From positions 1 through 7,415 of the forward strand of contig CAZBPK010000054.1 of NCBI GenBank assembly GCA_964493765.1: 7,415 nucleotides of DNA, in the 5' to 3' direction. This document shows positions 1 through 6,662 of this stretch, piece by piece; position 1 is the first letter of the stretch; every line of letters starts with the position of its first letter. The position numbers and the translations under genes are program-made. The stretch is from CALLMJ01 sp964493765. Lineage in GTDB: Bacteria; Bacteroidota; Bacteroidia; J057; CALLMJ01. The notes beneath the pieces are model-generated. The model had not been told where the DNA came from, made no database searches, and saw only the letters and a program-made list of their open reading frames with translations.

Positions 1-36
1 AGATCGTCGGCAGCGTCCGATGTGTATAAGAGACCG
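1..36 (+). other. Residual Illumina Nextera (Tn5) adapter at contig end
   Basis: Bases 4-17 match the 14-base Nextera read-1 tail exactly. Bases 18-36 match the 19-base Tn5 mosaic end except at 18 (C where A is expected) and 35 (C where A is expected), giving 31 of 33 identities. Bases 1-3 may be the end of an index. This is library-preparation sequence left in the assembly, not a transposon in the organism. Real genomic sequence starts at about base 37, and anything in the first 36 bases should be ignored. Confidence 0.95.
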
Positions 37-126
37 TGACAACATTGGGTAAAATTTGAAAATTTAATTTATTGATTATCAGGAAGAAAAAGTAAAAATA
101 AATTTCTTACTACAAAAATCCTATTC

Positions 127-134
127 TAATTTTG
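127..134 (+). promoter_or_regulatory. Possible Bacteroidota -7 box (TAATTTTG)
   Basis: TAATTTTG fits the TAnnTTTG -7 consensus of Bacteroidota promoters. The expected upstream TTG is not present; only a TTTC at 103-106 lies at about the right distance. The box ends 14 bases before the ATG at 149, a spacing like that seen before tgt and the peroxidase gene in this window. It could drive the small ORF 149-310 or act as a distal promoter for the receptor operon. In such AT-rich DNA an isolated box can arise by chance. Confidence 0.3.
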
Positions 135-148
135 CAGTATAAAATTAT

Positions 149-310
149 ATGCAAACTGATACTCAAAACAAGCACTTTAAAGCATTCGTGCAAAAATCAG
201 TTCTAATAAGATTAATTAAGGATAAGAAAAGCCTTGCAATTTACAGTTCTTTGGATACTTTTGTCAAATTTTTTTTGTTAATAAATTTAAAATTAAAAAT
301 AACTAAATAA
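149..310 (+). CDS. Possible 53-aa small protein, unrecognised
   Basis: An ATG-to-TAA frame of 53 codons opens 14 bases after a possible -7 box and ends 22 bases before the receptor start codon. The predicted protein begins MQTDTQNKHFKAF, is lysine-rich and basic, and has a hydrophobic stretch near its C-terminus (about residues 38-51). I recognise no family. The last third is very AT-rich and resembles non-coding leader DNA, and a promoter-like TTG-N19-TACTTTTG lies inside the frame. It may be a small membrane-associated peptide, a leader peptide or a chance frame. The chance explanation is the most likely. Confidence 0.2.
   Translation: MQTDTQNKHFKAFVQKSVLIRLIKDKKSLAIYSSLDTFVKFFLLINLKLKITK
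234..263 (+). promoter_or_regulatory. Promoter of the receptor/lipoprotein operon
   Basis: A TTG at 234-236 is separated by 19 bases from TACTTTTG at 256-263. This is a full match to the Bacteroidota sigma-A promoter form (TTG, 17-23 bases, TAnnTTTG). Transcription should begin at about 268-271, giving an untranslated leader of roughly 62-65 bases before the ATG at 333. The leader is almost pure A/T and shows no strong fold. It is the best promoter candidate upstream of the receptor gene. Confidence 0.6.
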
Positions 311-332
311 AAATCAGGTAATTATTTATATC

Positions 333-3152
333 ATGCAACATACATTAAAATTAGCCGTTTTCGGGTTAAGTGTTATTTTATTGTCTTTTTCGTGGGTTTT
401 TTCTCAGGAGAAAGCCCTAAAAAGTGGTGTTAAAGGAAACATCAAAGAAAGTACGGGCGAGCCTTTAGAAGGAGTTACTGTAAGAATAGAGGGTACCTCT
501 TTAGGGGCTTATACAGATGCAGAAGGAAAATTTCAATTTGAGTTAAAACCTGGTGATTATCAATTAAAATTTTCTTATGTTGGATTTGATGACACTTTAA
601 TTCCAGTAAAAATCGTTCAAAATAAAATTACGAACCTAGATTTTACTTTTACGGAAGGAGGAGTTTCTATGACAGGTGTAGAAATTGTGGCTGTCCGAAA
701 CACGAATACAGAGGTTTCTGTAATTTCTGATATTAAAACTTTAGACAAAGTAGCTAATGGGGTTTCTGCCCAACAAATCCAAAAAATGCCCGATAGAAAC
801 GCAAGTGAGGTTATAAGACGAATCCCCGGAATTACTTTACAAGATAATCGTTTTGTTTTGGTTCGTGGTTTAAATGAAAGGTATAATAATGTTTGGTTAG
901 ATAGAGCCATGACCCCTAGTTCTGAAACCGATAGAAGAGCTTTCTCTTTTGATATTATTCCCACACAAGCTATTGAAAGAATTATGATTTATAAAACGGC
1001 TTCAGCCGATATTCCTGCGGATTTTGCTGGAGCATTTATTCAAGTTTCTACTCACAACGTTCCTTCAGAACAATCTTTAACTGTAAATTATACAACAGGC
1101 TTCAGAACAGGAACGACTTTCCAAGATTTTTATCAATCTGAGAGAGGAAGTCTAGATTTCCTAGGTATGGACGATGGAACCCGTGCTCTACCCAGCGGCT
1201 TGCCCAAAATGATTAGAAATGACGGAGATATAGATTATTATAACAATATCAATAAAAAATTTGCCAATCAATGGGGTTTTACTACGCGTAGTGCGTTTTT
1301 AGATAGCCGATTCAATATTGTTCATAATTACATTTTAAAGTCTAATAAAATTAAAGCAGGTGCCGTAACAGTCCTTTCTTATTCTAACTCTAAGCAAAAC
1401 TTTAATATCCAAAGAAAAGATTATTCTACCGATAACATCACTATTTTTGACTTTAATGACCAACAGTCTATTTATCAAGCCAATACAAGTTTGTTACATA
1501 ATTGGAGTTTTAGTTTCAACCCTAAATTCCGATTAGATATCAGAAATTTTTTTAGCATGAGTGGAAGAGACCAAACCACCATTCGTTTAGGAAAGCATTT
1601 TGATGCAGGTTCTGATATTTACGGGGGAATGTATTATTACCTTCAACGTTTAACTTACACTACACAAATATCGGGTATCAATACCTTCAATAAAGAAAGC
1701 CAAAAATTAGACTATGCTATTAGTTACTCGTTAGCGAATAGACAAGAGCCTGATTTAAGAAGATTTACGGCTACAAGACCTTTAAATTCTCCAGAATTAG
1801 AACCTTATCAAGTTGCTGTTCCTCAGGGCACAGGTTCGCCTACTCGTGCAGGAAGATTTTATTCTCAATTACACGAAAATATTTTTACTACGGCTGTGAA
1901 TTATTCACATCCTTTCTCAATTCCTTTTTTCTATGGAAGTAAAATACAATTAAAACTTAAAACGGGTTTGTATAATGAATTTAGAGACCGTGATTTTAAC
2001 GCTCGTGTATTTACTTACATTATCCCTTCATTAAGTTTTGATTATGACAAACTCAAACTTCCTATTTCTCAAATTTTTGCACCTGAAAATATGCAGATGC
2101 CGAACGGTTTCCGTATTTCTGAAATGACTTTACCTTCCGATAAATACTATTCCAGTTTTTTAATTTCTGCGGGCTATTTACAAACTACTTGGAGTTGGTG
2201 GAAATTAGAACTTACAGCGGGCATAAGAGCAGAAAATACATTAAGAACTTTACAAAGTAAAAAGCAAGATGGCTCTAAGGTAGATACCACTTTGAGCCAA
2301 CTTAATATTTTGCCTTCTACTACTTTAGTATTTAAAATGAACGAAAAAAATGTTATCAGAGGGGCTTATAGCCAGACCTTGAATAGACCTGAATTTAGAG
2401 AAATTGTTCCTTTTATTTTTTATGATTACGATTTGAATGCTACGATACTGGGTAGTCCTAACTTAAAAAATGCAACAATAAATAACTTTGATTTAAGATA
2501 CGAATTTTATCCTAGCCCCGCTGATATTGTTTCTCTGGGCGTATTTTATAAAGATTTTAAAAATCCTATTGAGTGGATTATTCAGCCGGGAACAGGTAAC
2601 CTTAATAGAACTTTTACTTTTGCCAACGCCCCTGTTGCCACTTCTATTGGTGCAGAAATAGAAATCAAAAAGTCTTTAGACTCTTGGTTTGATAATTACT
2701 TAAAATATTTTGGAGTAGTTTTTAATGCTTCTTATATCAAAAATCAAGTAGATTTAGGAGAGTTAGCAGTGAATCAACAACAAAAAAGACCTATGCAAGG
2801 ACAATCCCCTTATATTCTGAATTCAGGAATTTTTTATCAAAGTGATAGTACCTTAGGTTTACAAGCTTCTTTATTGTATAATATTTACGGACCTCGCATC
2901 TTTATAGTAGGAGATAGAGACTATCCTGATATTTATGAAATGCAAAGACATGTTGTAGATGCTTCTATTACCAAATCTTTCGGGAATAAATGGTCTATCC
3001 GATTGAATATTCAAGATTTATTGAATCAGCCTTTCCGTTTTGTTCAAGATTTTAATAAAAATCAAAAACTAGAACCTGAGAAGGGAGATTATACTTTGAT
3101 ACAATGGAAAAGAGGAACTTATTTCACATTAGGCATAAACTATAAATTTTAA
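333..3152 (+). CDS. TonB-dependent outer-membrane receptor
   Basis: This 939-aa protein is an outer-membrane active importer powered by TonB/ExbB/ExbD. Residues 1-24 form a signal peptide (charged start, hydrophobic core, likely cut after VFS). Residues 32-97 form a carboxypeptidase-regulatory-like beta-sandwich, with G-x-P-L-x-G-V-T-V and a Y-V-G-F ending, as is common in Bacteroidota receptors. The plug follows at about 128-243, with MPDRNASEVIRRIPGI and an R-G-L-N-E-R-Y segment. The rest is beta-barrel, ending GTYFTLGINYKF with the expected terminal aromatic residue. The length is normal and the frame intact. It is not a clear SusC: no SusD gene follows, and the downstream partner is a beta-helix lipoprotein 26 bp away, so the two are probably co-transcribed. 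The substrate is unknown. There is no strong Shine-Dalgarno sequence, as usual in this phylum; the signal peptide fixes the start. Confidence 0.95.
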   Translation: MQHTLKLAVFGLSVILLSFSWVFSQEKALKSGVKGNIKESTGEPLEGVTVRIEGTSLGAYTDAEGKFQFELKPGDYQLKFSYVGFDDTLIPVKIVQNKITNLDFTFTEGGVSMTGVEIVAVRNTNTEVSVISDIKTLDKVANGVSAQQIQKMPDRNASEVIRRIPGITLQDNRFVLVRGLNERYNNVWLDRAMTPSSETDRRAFSFDIIPTQAIERIMIYKTASADIPADFAGAFIQVSTHNVPSEQSLTVNYTTGFRTGTTFQDFYQSERGSLDFLGMDDGTRALPSGLPKMIRNDGDIDYYNNINKKFANQWGFTTRSAFLDSRFNIVHNYILKSNKIKAGAVTVLSYSNSKQNFNIQRKDYSTDNITIFDFNDQQSIYQANTSLLHNWSFSFNPKFRLDIRNFFSMSGRDQTTIRLGKHFDAGSDIYGGMYYYLQRLTYTTQISGINTFNKESQKLDYAISYSLANRQEPDLRRFTATRPLNSPELEPYQVAVPQGTGSPTRAGRFYSQLHENIFTTAVNYSHPFSIPFFYGSKIQLKLKTGLYNEFRDRDFNARVFTYIIPSLSFDYDKLKLPISQIFAPENMQMPNGFRISEMTLPSDKYYSSFLISAGYLQTTWSWWKLELTAGIRAENTLRTLQSKKQDGSKVDTTLSQLNILPSTTLVFKMNEKNVIRGAYSQTLNRPEFREIVPFIFYDYDLNATILGSPNLKNATINNFDLRYEFYPSPADIVSLGVFYKDFKNPIEWIIQPGTGNLNRTFTFANAPVATSIGAEIEIKKSLDSWFDNYLKYFGVVFNASYIKNQVDLGELAVNQQQKRPMQGQSPYILNSGIFYQSDSTLGLQASLLYNIYGPRIFIVGDRDYPDIYEMQRHVVDASITKSFGNKWSIRLNIQDLLNQPFRFVQDFNKNQKLEPEKGDYTLIQWKRGTYFTLGINYKF

Positions 3153-3178
3153 GAAATTTCATTTTTAATACATAAAAT

Positions 3179-4546
3179 ATGCAAATCAAACAATTTTTAG
3201 CAGTTTTTATGGGAGTTGCACTTACATTCACCGCTTGTAAGAAAAAAGATAACGAAGACAACTCCAGTAGTAACAACAATAACAACACTACTAATAAAGA
3301 AGTAGTGGAAGTAACAAGTAATATTACAGGCAACGTAACGTGGTCTGCGAACAAAATCTATCTTATCAAAAAGTACATTTATGTAGATTCTTTGGCTACT
3401 TTGACCATTGAGCCAGGAACCCTTATAAAAGGCGATAAAGATGATGTTGCTAATACCAAAGGCGCTTTGATTGTCAAAAGAGGAGGTAGATTAATTGCCG
3501 ATGGAACAGTAGATAAGCCGATTGTATTTACTTCTAACAAATCCAAAGGTTTGAGAAACATTGGAGACTGGGGAGGAGTATGGATTTGCGGTATGGCGCC
3601 TACAAATGCAGGAAACAATGTTCCTGGTGAAGCAGACCTAGGGGTATATTATGGAGGAAATAACCCTAATGACAACTCTGGAACTTTACGCTATGTAAGA
3701 ATTGAGTTCGGAGGAATCGCATTACAGCCTAATAAAGAAATCAACGGGCTTACTTTGGCAGGCGTAGGCTCTGGCACCATCATAGAAAATGTGCAAGTTT
3801 CTTTCAGTGGTGATGACGCTTTTGAATTTTTCGGTGGAAATGTCAATACCAAAAAAATCATCTCTTATAAAAACGTAGACGATGATTTAGATATGGATAA
3901 CGGATACCAAGGTAAAATCCAATATGTTTTGGCTATCAGAGACGCTAATATTGCCGATGTATCTGGGTCTAATGGGTTTGAGGTAGATAATGATGCTTCT
4001 GGTTCTACTGCTAGTCCCTTTACAAAAGCTATTGTTTCTAACGTAACTTTAATTGGTCCACACATGGATAATTCTACTTACAGTGCAGATTTTAAAAGAG
4101 CCACTCATTTAAGAAGAAGCTCTAAAATTAATATTTACAATTCTGTATTGGCAGGTTTCCCCATAGGTATCCTGATTGATGGTGATAGCACTGCTAGATA
4201 TTACAACGAAAATGAAGCTCATATTCGTAATTCCGTAGTCGCTTCATGGAAAGGTACTGATAGCTTAAAACAAACTACTACAAATTATGCTTTTGATATT
4301 CACTCTTGGTTCAAAACTGCTTCTTTCAATAATGAGTTCATCAAAAATATGAATGATTTACAGTTAGATGCCGCTCAAAATTATATGCCTAAGGCAGGTT
4401 CTCCTGTATTAAATGGGGGTTCTTTGGTGGGTTATTTAACAGGTGATAACTTCTTTGAGAACACCAATTTCAGAGGGGCTTTCGGTACTACGAACTGGAC
4501 ATCAGGCTGGACAAACTTCGACCCTCAAAATACGGATTACAAATAA
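3179..4546 (+). CDS. Surface-type lipoprotein, predicted right-handed beta-helix
   Basis: A 455-aa exported lipoprotein. A signal peptide ends in the lipobox FTAC, with the acylated cysteine at residue 20. The following KKKDNED is a lysine-plus-acidic stretch of the kind that sends Bacteroidota lipoproteins to the cell surface. Residues 28-40 are a Ser/Asn/Thr-rich flexible linker. From about residue 48, repeated short strands carry recurring motifs (LTIEPGTLIKGD, GALIVKRGG, KPIVFTSN, GDWGG), typical of a family of Bacteroidota proteins thought to form a parallel beta-helix. Acidic loops at 211-220 and 232-242 (GDDAFEFFGG; DDDLDMDNG) could bind a divalent metal. No type IX secretion C-terminal domain is seen, and the protein ends WTNFDPQNTDYK. 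It follows the receptor by 26 bp without a promoter, and a terminator lies after it, so it is probably the receptor's partner. No catalytic residues can be assigned and its function is unknown. Confidence 0.88.
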   Translation: MQIKQFLAVFMGVALTFTACKKKDNEDNSSSNNNNNTTNKEVVEVTSNITGNVTWSANKIYLIKKYIYVDSLATLTIEPGTLIKGDKDDVANTKGALIVKRGGRLIADGTVDKPIVFTSNKSKGLRNIGDWGGVWICGMAPTNAGNNVPGEADLGVYYGGNNPNDNSGTLRYVRIEFGGIALQPNKEINGLTLAGVGSGTIIENVQVSFSGDDAFEFFGGNVNTKKIISYKNVDDDLDMDNGYQGKIQYVLAIRDANIADVSGSNGFEVDNDASGSTASPFTKAIVSNVTLIGPHMDNSTYSADFKRATHLRRSSKINIYNSVLAGFPIGILIDGDSTARYYNENEAHIRNSVVASWKGTDSLKQTTTNYAFDIHSWFKTASFNNEFIKNMNDLQLDAAQNYMPKAGSPVLNGGSLVGYLTGDNFFENTNFRGAFGTTNWTSGWTNFDPQNTDYK

Positions 4547-4587
4547 ACTAAATTTTAAAAGCACTTTATTCAGTTGCATGATTATCA

Positions 4588-4616
4588 GAATCCACTCTTT
4601 CGGGAGTGGGTTTTTG
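4588..4616 (+). terminator. Rho-independent terminator of the receptor/lipoprotein operon
   Basis: CCACTCT (4592-4598) pairs with GGAGTGG (4603-4609), with one T-G wobble, around the loop TTCG. Outer A-T and T-G pairs can extend the stem on both sides. A run of five T bases follows at 4611-4615. It lies 41 bases after the lipoprotein stop codon, which places the end of the two-gene unit here. Confidence 0.8.
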
Positions 4617-4647
4617 TTTGTTATATTACAAGCAAGGCTTAGGATAT

Positions 4648-4778
4648 GCGTGAGGGATGTGAAGGGCACGAAGTGGCACTGCCTTTTTTCGCTTTTGAAA
4701 AAAGCGGAAAAAGGATTGCCGAAGCGACAGCGAAGCCCGAAGCAAGCCCGACCCGTAGCGTAGCGTAGGGGCACGCCC
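4648..4778. other. GC-rich structured intergenic element, possible dispersed repeat or RNA
   Basis: About 131 bases that differ sharply from their surroundings; the stretch 4718-4778 is 43/61 G+C in an otherwise AT-rich region. It opens with GCGTGAGGGAT and closes with the near-palindrome GGGGCACGCCC (4768-4778). GGGCACG occurs at both ends. A 15-bp stem (4682-4696 with 4700-4714) lies in the middle. An overlapping six-pair stem, AAGGGC (4662-4667) with GCCTTT (4681-4686), could form instead. Short motifs are reiterated: GAAGC three times and CGTAG three times in tandem. I recall GC-rich intergenic elements beginning this way in other Bacteroidota genomes, and the Rfam motif Flavo-1 is a candidate to compare, but I cannot confirm identity. 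The reading frames through it (4443-4763 +, 4502-4780 -) look like artefacts of its composition. Strand and function are unknown. Confidence 0.6.
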
Positions 4779-4805
4779 AAATTAGCTTTATTATTTTATG
4801 TACTC

Positions 4806-4836
4806 TTAATTCTCAAAATTTTAATTTGTATTTTTG
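4806..4836 (+). promoter_or_regulatory. Promoter of tgt
   Basis: TATTTTTG at 4829-4836 matches the TAnnTTTG -7 box. The upstream element is a poor TTA at 4806-4808, 20 bases away. Transcription would begin around 4841-4844, leaving only about 9-12 bases before the ATG at 4853. The box overlaps the upstream TTG at 4826, which makes that triplet an unlikely start codon. Confidence 0.55.
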
Positions 4837-4852
4837 TAGTTTATTTGATGTT

Positions 4853-5983
4853 ATGTCCTTTGCATTTAGATTAGAAAAAACAGATGGTAAAGCAAGAGCA
4901 GGGGTTTTTATTACGGCTCACGGTGCAGTACAAACTCCCATTTTTATGCCTGTAGGCACAAAAGCTACCGTAAAAGCTGTTCCTCAAGAGGTTCTGAAAA
5001 ATGATATTAAAGCTCAAATTATTTTGGGAAATAATTATCATTTGTTCATTAGACCCGGCTCCGAAATTATCAAAAATGCAGGGGGCTTACATAAATTTAT
5101 GAATTGGGATTTACCCATATTAACAGATTCAGGGGGCTTTCAAGTTTATAGTTTACAAGGAATCAGAAAAATTAATGAAAGAGGCGTTACTTTTCAGTCT
5201 CATTTAGACGGTTCAAAATTATTATTTACTCCTGAAAATGTAGTAGAAATGCAAAGAATTTTAGGTTCTGATATTATGATGCCTTTAGATGAGTGTACTC
5301 ATTATCCCTGCGAATATGAATATGCAAAAAAATCTATGCACCTTACTCATCGTTGGGAAGAAAGAGGACGTAAGCATTTTTTAAATACTCAGCCTTTATA
5401 TGAACATTTTCAAGCTCAATTTGGAATCGTTCAAGGCTCTACATTTTCAGATTTACGTAAAATTTCAGCGGAAACTATAGCAGAACTCAATTTTGAAGGA
5501 AATGCAATAGGTGGTTTATCCACTGGTGAACCAGCGGAGTTGATGTATGAAATGACCGAGATGGTTTGTAATATTTTACCGGAAAATAAACCTCGTTATT
5601 TGATGGGAGTAGGAACTCCTATAAACATTTTGGAAGCGATTGCTTTAGGGGTTGATATGTTTGATTGTGTGATGCCTACGCGTAATGCTAGACATGGCTT
5701 ATTATTTTTTCATGATGGTGTTCGTAATTTTATGAACTCTAAATTTAAAACCGATTATTCACCGATAGATGAAAACTCCGACCTTTTTTCTGATAAAAAT
5801 TATTCCAAAGCTTACTTACATCATTTGTTAAAGAATCATGAGCTTTTAGGTTTTGCTATTGCCTCTTTTCATAATTTACATTTTTATTTGTCTTTAGTGA
5901 AAGAAGCAAGAAAAAAAATTATGGAAGGAAATTTTTATGAATGGAAAAATCAAAAAATCAAGGAGTTGGCTCAAAGACTTTAA
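4853..5983 (+). CDS. tgt: tRNA-guanine transglycosylase (queuine biosynthesis)
   Basis: This 376-aa cytoplasmic enzyme swaps guanine-34 for preQ1 in tRNAs with GUN anticodons (Asp, Asn, His, Tyr), a step in making queuosine. The (beta/alpha)8 barrel motifs are clear: TDSGGFQ with the general base D92, PLDECTH with D146, QGS at 194-196, GGLSTGEP, and MFDCVMPTRNARHG with the presumed nucleophile D271. The length equals that of E. coli Tgt (375). The C-terminal zinc site is degenerate: where E. coli has CxCxxC, this protein has S309, L311 and D314, and only H340 of the ligand set remains. I recall the same loss in other Bacteroidota Tgt proteins. The ATG at 4853 is chosen over an in-frame TTG at 4826 because homologues begin about here and the promoter box overlaps the TTG. 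No terminator is visible after the stop codon. Confidence 0.96.
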   Translation: MSFAFRLEKTDGKARAGVFITAHGAVQTPIFMPVGTKATVKAVPQEVLKNDIKAQIILGNNYHLFIRPGSEIIKNAGGLHKFMNWDLPILTDSGGFQVYSLQGIRKINERGVTFQSHLDGSKLLFTPENVVEMQRILGSDIMMPLDECTHYPCEYEYAKKSMHLTHRWEERGRKHFLNTQPLYEHFQAQFGIVQGSTFSDLRKISAETIAELNFEGNAIGGLSTGEPAELMYEMTEMVCNILPENKPRYLMGVGTPINILEAIALGVDMFDCVMPTRNARHGLLFFHDGVRNFMNSKFKTDYSPIDENSDLFSDKNYSKAYLHHLLKNHELLGFAIASFHNLHFYLSLVKEARKKIMEGNFYEWKNQKIKELAQRL

Positions 5984-5989
5984 TTTTTG

Positions 5990-6020
5990 TTGTATCTGAA
6001 CAATTTGAACCTTATTTTTG
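5990..6020 (+). promoter_or_regulatory. Promoter of the peroxidase gene
   Basis: TTG at 5990-5992, a 20-base spacer and TATTTTTG at 6013-6020 form a complete Bacteroidota promoter just after the tgt stop codon. Transcription should begin around 6025-6028, only 6-9 bases before the ATG at 6034. This argues that the gene is transcribed on its own, with possible read-through from tgt, and it excludes the longer in-frame start at 5941 inside tgt. Confidence 0.6.
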
Positions 6021-6033
6021 TTTAAAAGGTAAG

Positions 6034-6612
6034 ATGAAAAAAATATCTATTCTAGCAATTTGGATTTTTAGTTTTATATTAGTTCAGTGTCAAACTCCAT
6101 CAAAAAATCAAAAAATATCAGGAAATATGAAGTCAGTACACGATTTTGAAATGATAACTATTGACGGACAAAAAGTTTCATTAAGTCAATACAAAGGGAA
6201 AGTATTAGTTATTGTAAATGTAGCTTCTAAATGTGGTCTAACACCTCAATATGTTGATTTACAAGAATTTTATGATCAATACAAAAATAAAGGCGTAGAA
6301 GTTTTAGGATTTCCTGCTAATAATTTTGGTGCTCAAGAACCTGGTACTAATTCAGAAATTAAAGAATTTTGTACCAAAAATTATGGTGTAACTTTTCCTA
6401 TGTTTGCTAAAATTTCTGTAAAAGGTGATGATATTCACCCGCTTTATCAGTATTTAACTCAAAAATCTCAAAATGGTGTAATTGATGCTCCTGTAAAATG
6501 GAATTTCCAAAAATTTATTATTGATAAAGATGGAAAAGTTGTGGAAAGTATTGAACCTACTACCACTGTTACGGATGTAAAATTTAAAGAAATTTTAAAC
6601 AAGCTCTTGTAA
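6034..6612 (+). CDS. Glutathione-peroxidase-family thiol peroxidase with export signal
   Basis: A 192-aa thioredoxin-fold peroxidase that reduces H2O2 or organic hydroperoxides. The GPx signatures are present: NVASKCGLT with peroxidatic C67, QEPG with Q101, and KWNFQKF with W156 and N157, completing the Cys-Gln-Trp-Asn tetrad. EFC with C113 matches the resolving cysteine of yeast Gpx3-type enzymes, so reduction by thioredoxin-like proteins rather than glutathione is likely. The Cys of the usual FPCNQF motif is Ala (GFPANNFG), which does not affect the tetrad. Residues 1-19 are a hydrophobic signal ending LVQC, so it may be a lipoprotein acylated at C19, but Gln just before the cysteine is atypical for signal peptidase II. 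No acidic surface-export signal follows, so it probably faces the periplasm. A later in-frame ATG at 6127 would give a cytoplasmic form. An upstream in-frame start at 5941 lies inside tgt and is rejected. Confidence 0.93.
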   Translation: MKKISILAIWIFSFILVQCQTPSKNQKISGNMKSVHDFEMITIDGQKVSLSQYKGKVLVIVNVASKCGLTPQYVDLQEFYDQYKNKGVEVLGFPANNFGAQEPGTNSEIKEFCTKNYGVTFPMFAKISVKGDDIHPLYQYLTQKSQNGVIDAPVKWNFQKFIIDKDGKVVESIEPTTTVTDVKFKEILNKLL

Positions 6613-6662
6613 AAAGTCATTTTTTTCCAACTTTAAGTGTCAAGCACAAAACATTTTTGTTG

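Noticed and set aside
617..964. Antisense frame inside the receptor gene (also 3124-3354, 3379-3618 and 3865-4065 on - strand)
   Set aside because: These are shadows of the well-supported coding frames of the receptor and lipoprotein, with no family resemblance.
3153..3178. Separate promoter for the lipoprotein gene
   Set aside because: No TAnnTTTG box occurs in the 26-base gap, so co-transcription with the receptor is the simpler reading.
333..4546. SusC/SusD polysaccharide utilisation pair
   Set aside because: The second protein has no SusD-type helical repeat sequence; it has beta-helix motifs. No glycoside hydrolase or sensor gene is nearby.
4443..4763. Open frame of 106 codons on + strand
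   Set aside because: It overlaps the end of the lipoprotein gene out of frame, runs through the terminator and the GC-rich element, and its product (KKAEKGLPKRQRSPKQARP) only reflects the composition of that element.
4721..4767. Short repeats (GAAGC, CGTAG) as a CRISPR array or tandem repeat locus
   Set aside because: Units are only five bases, irregularly spaced and without spacers of constant length; they are treated as part of the structured element.
4502..4780. Open frame of 92 codons on - strand
   Set aside because: It is the reverse of the same terminator and GC-rich element, with no recognisable protein features or promoter. The end rich in Arg, Cys, Gly and Phe follows from base composition.
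5941..6033. Longer N-terminus for the peroxidase starting inside tgt
   Set aside because: It would overlap the last 43 bases of tgt and place a promoter (5990-6020) inside the gene; the signal peptide begins exactly at the ATG at 6034.
6611..6628. Terminator after the peroxidase gene
   Set aside because: AAAAA and TTTTT around GTCA give only a five-pair A-T stem, too weak to call as a terminator despite the T run.
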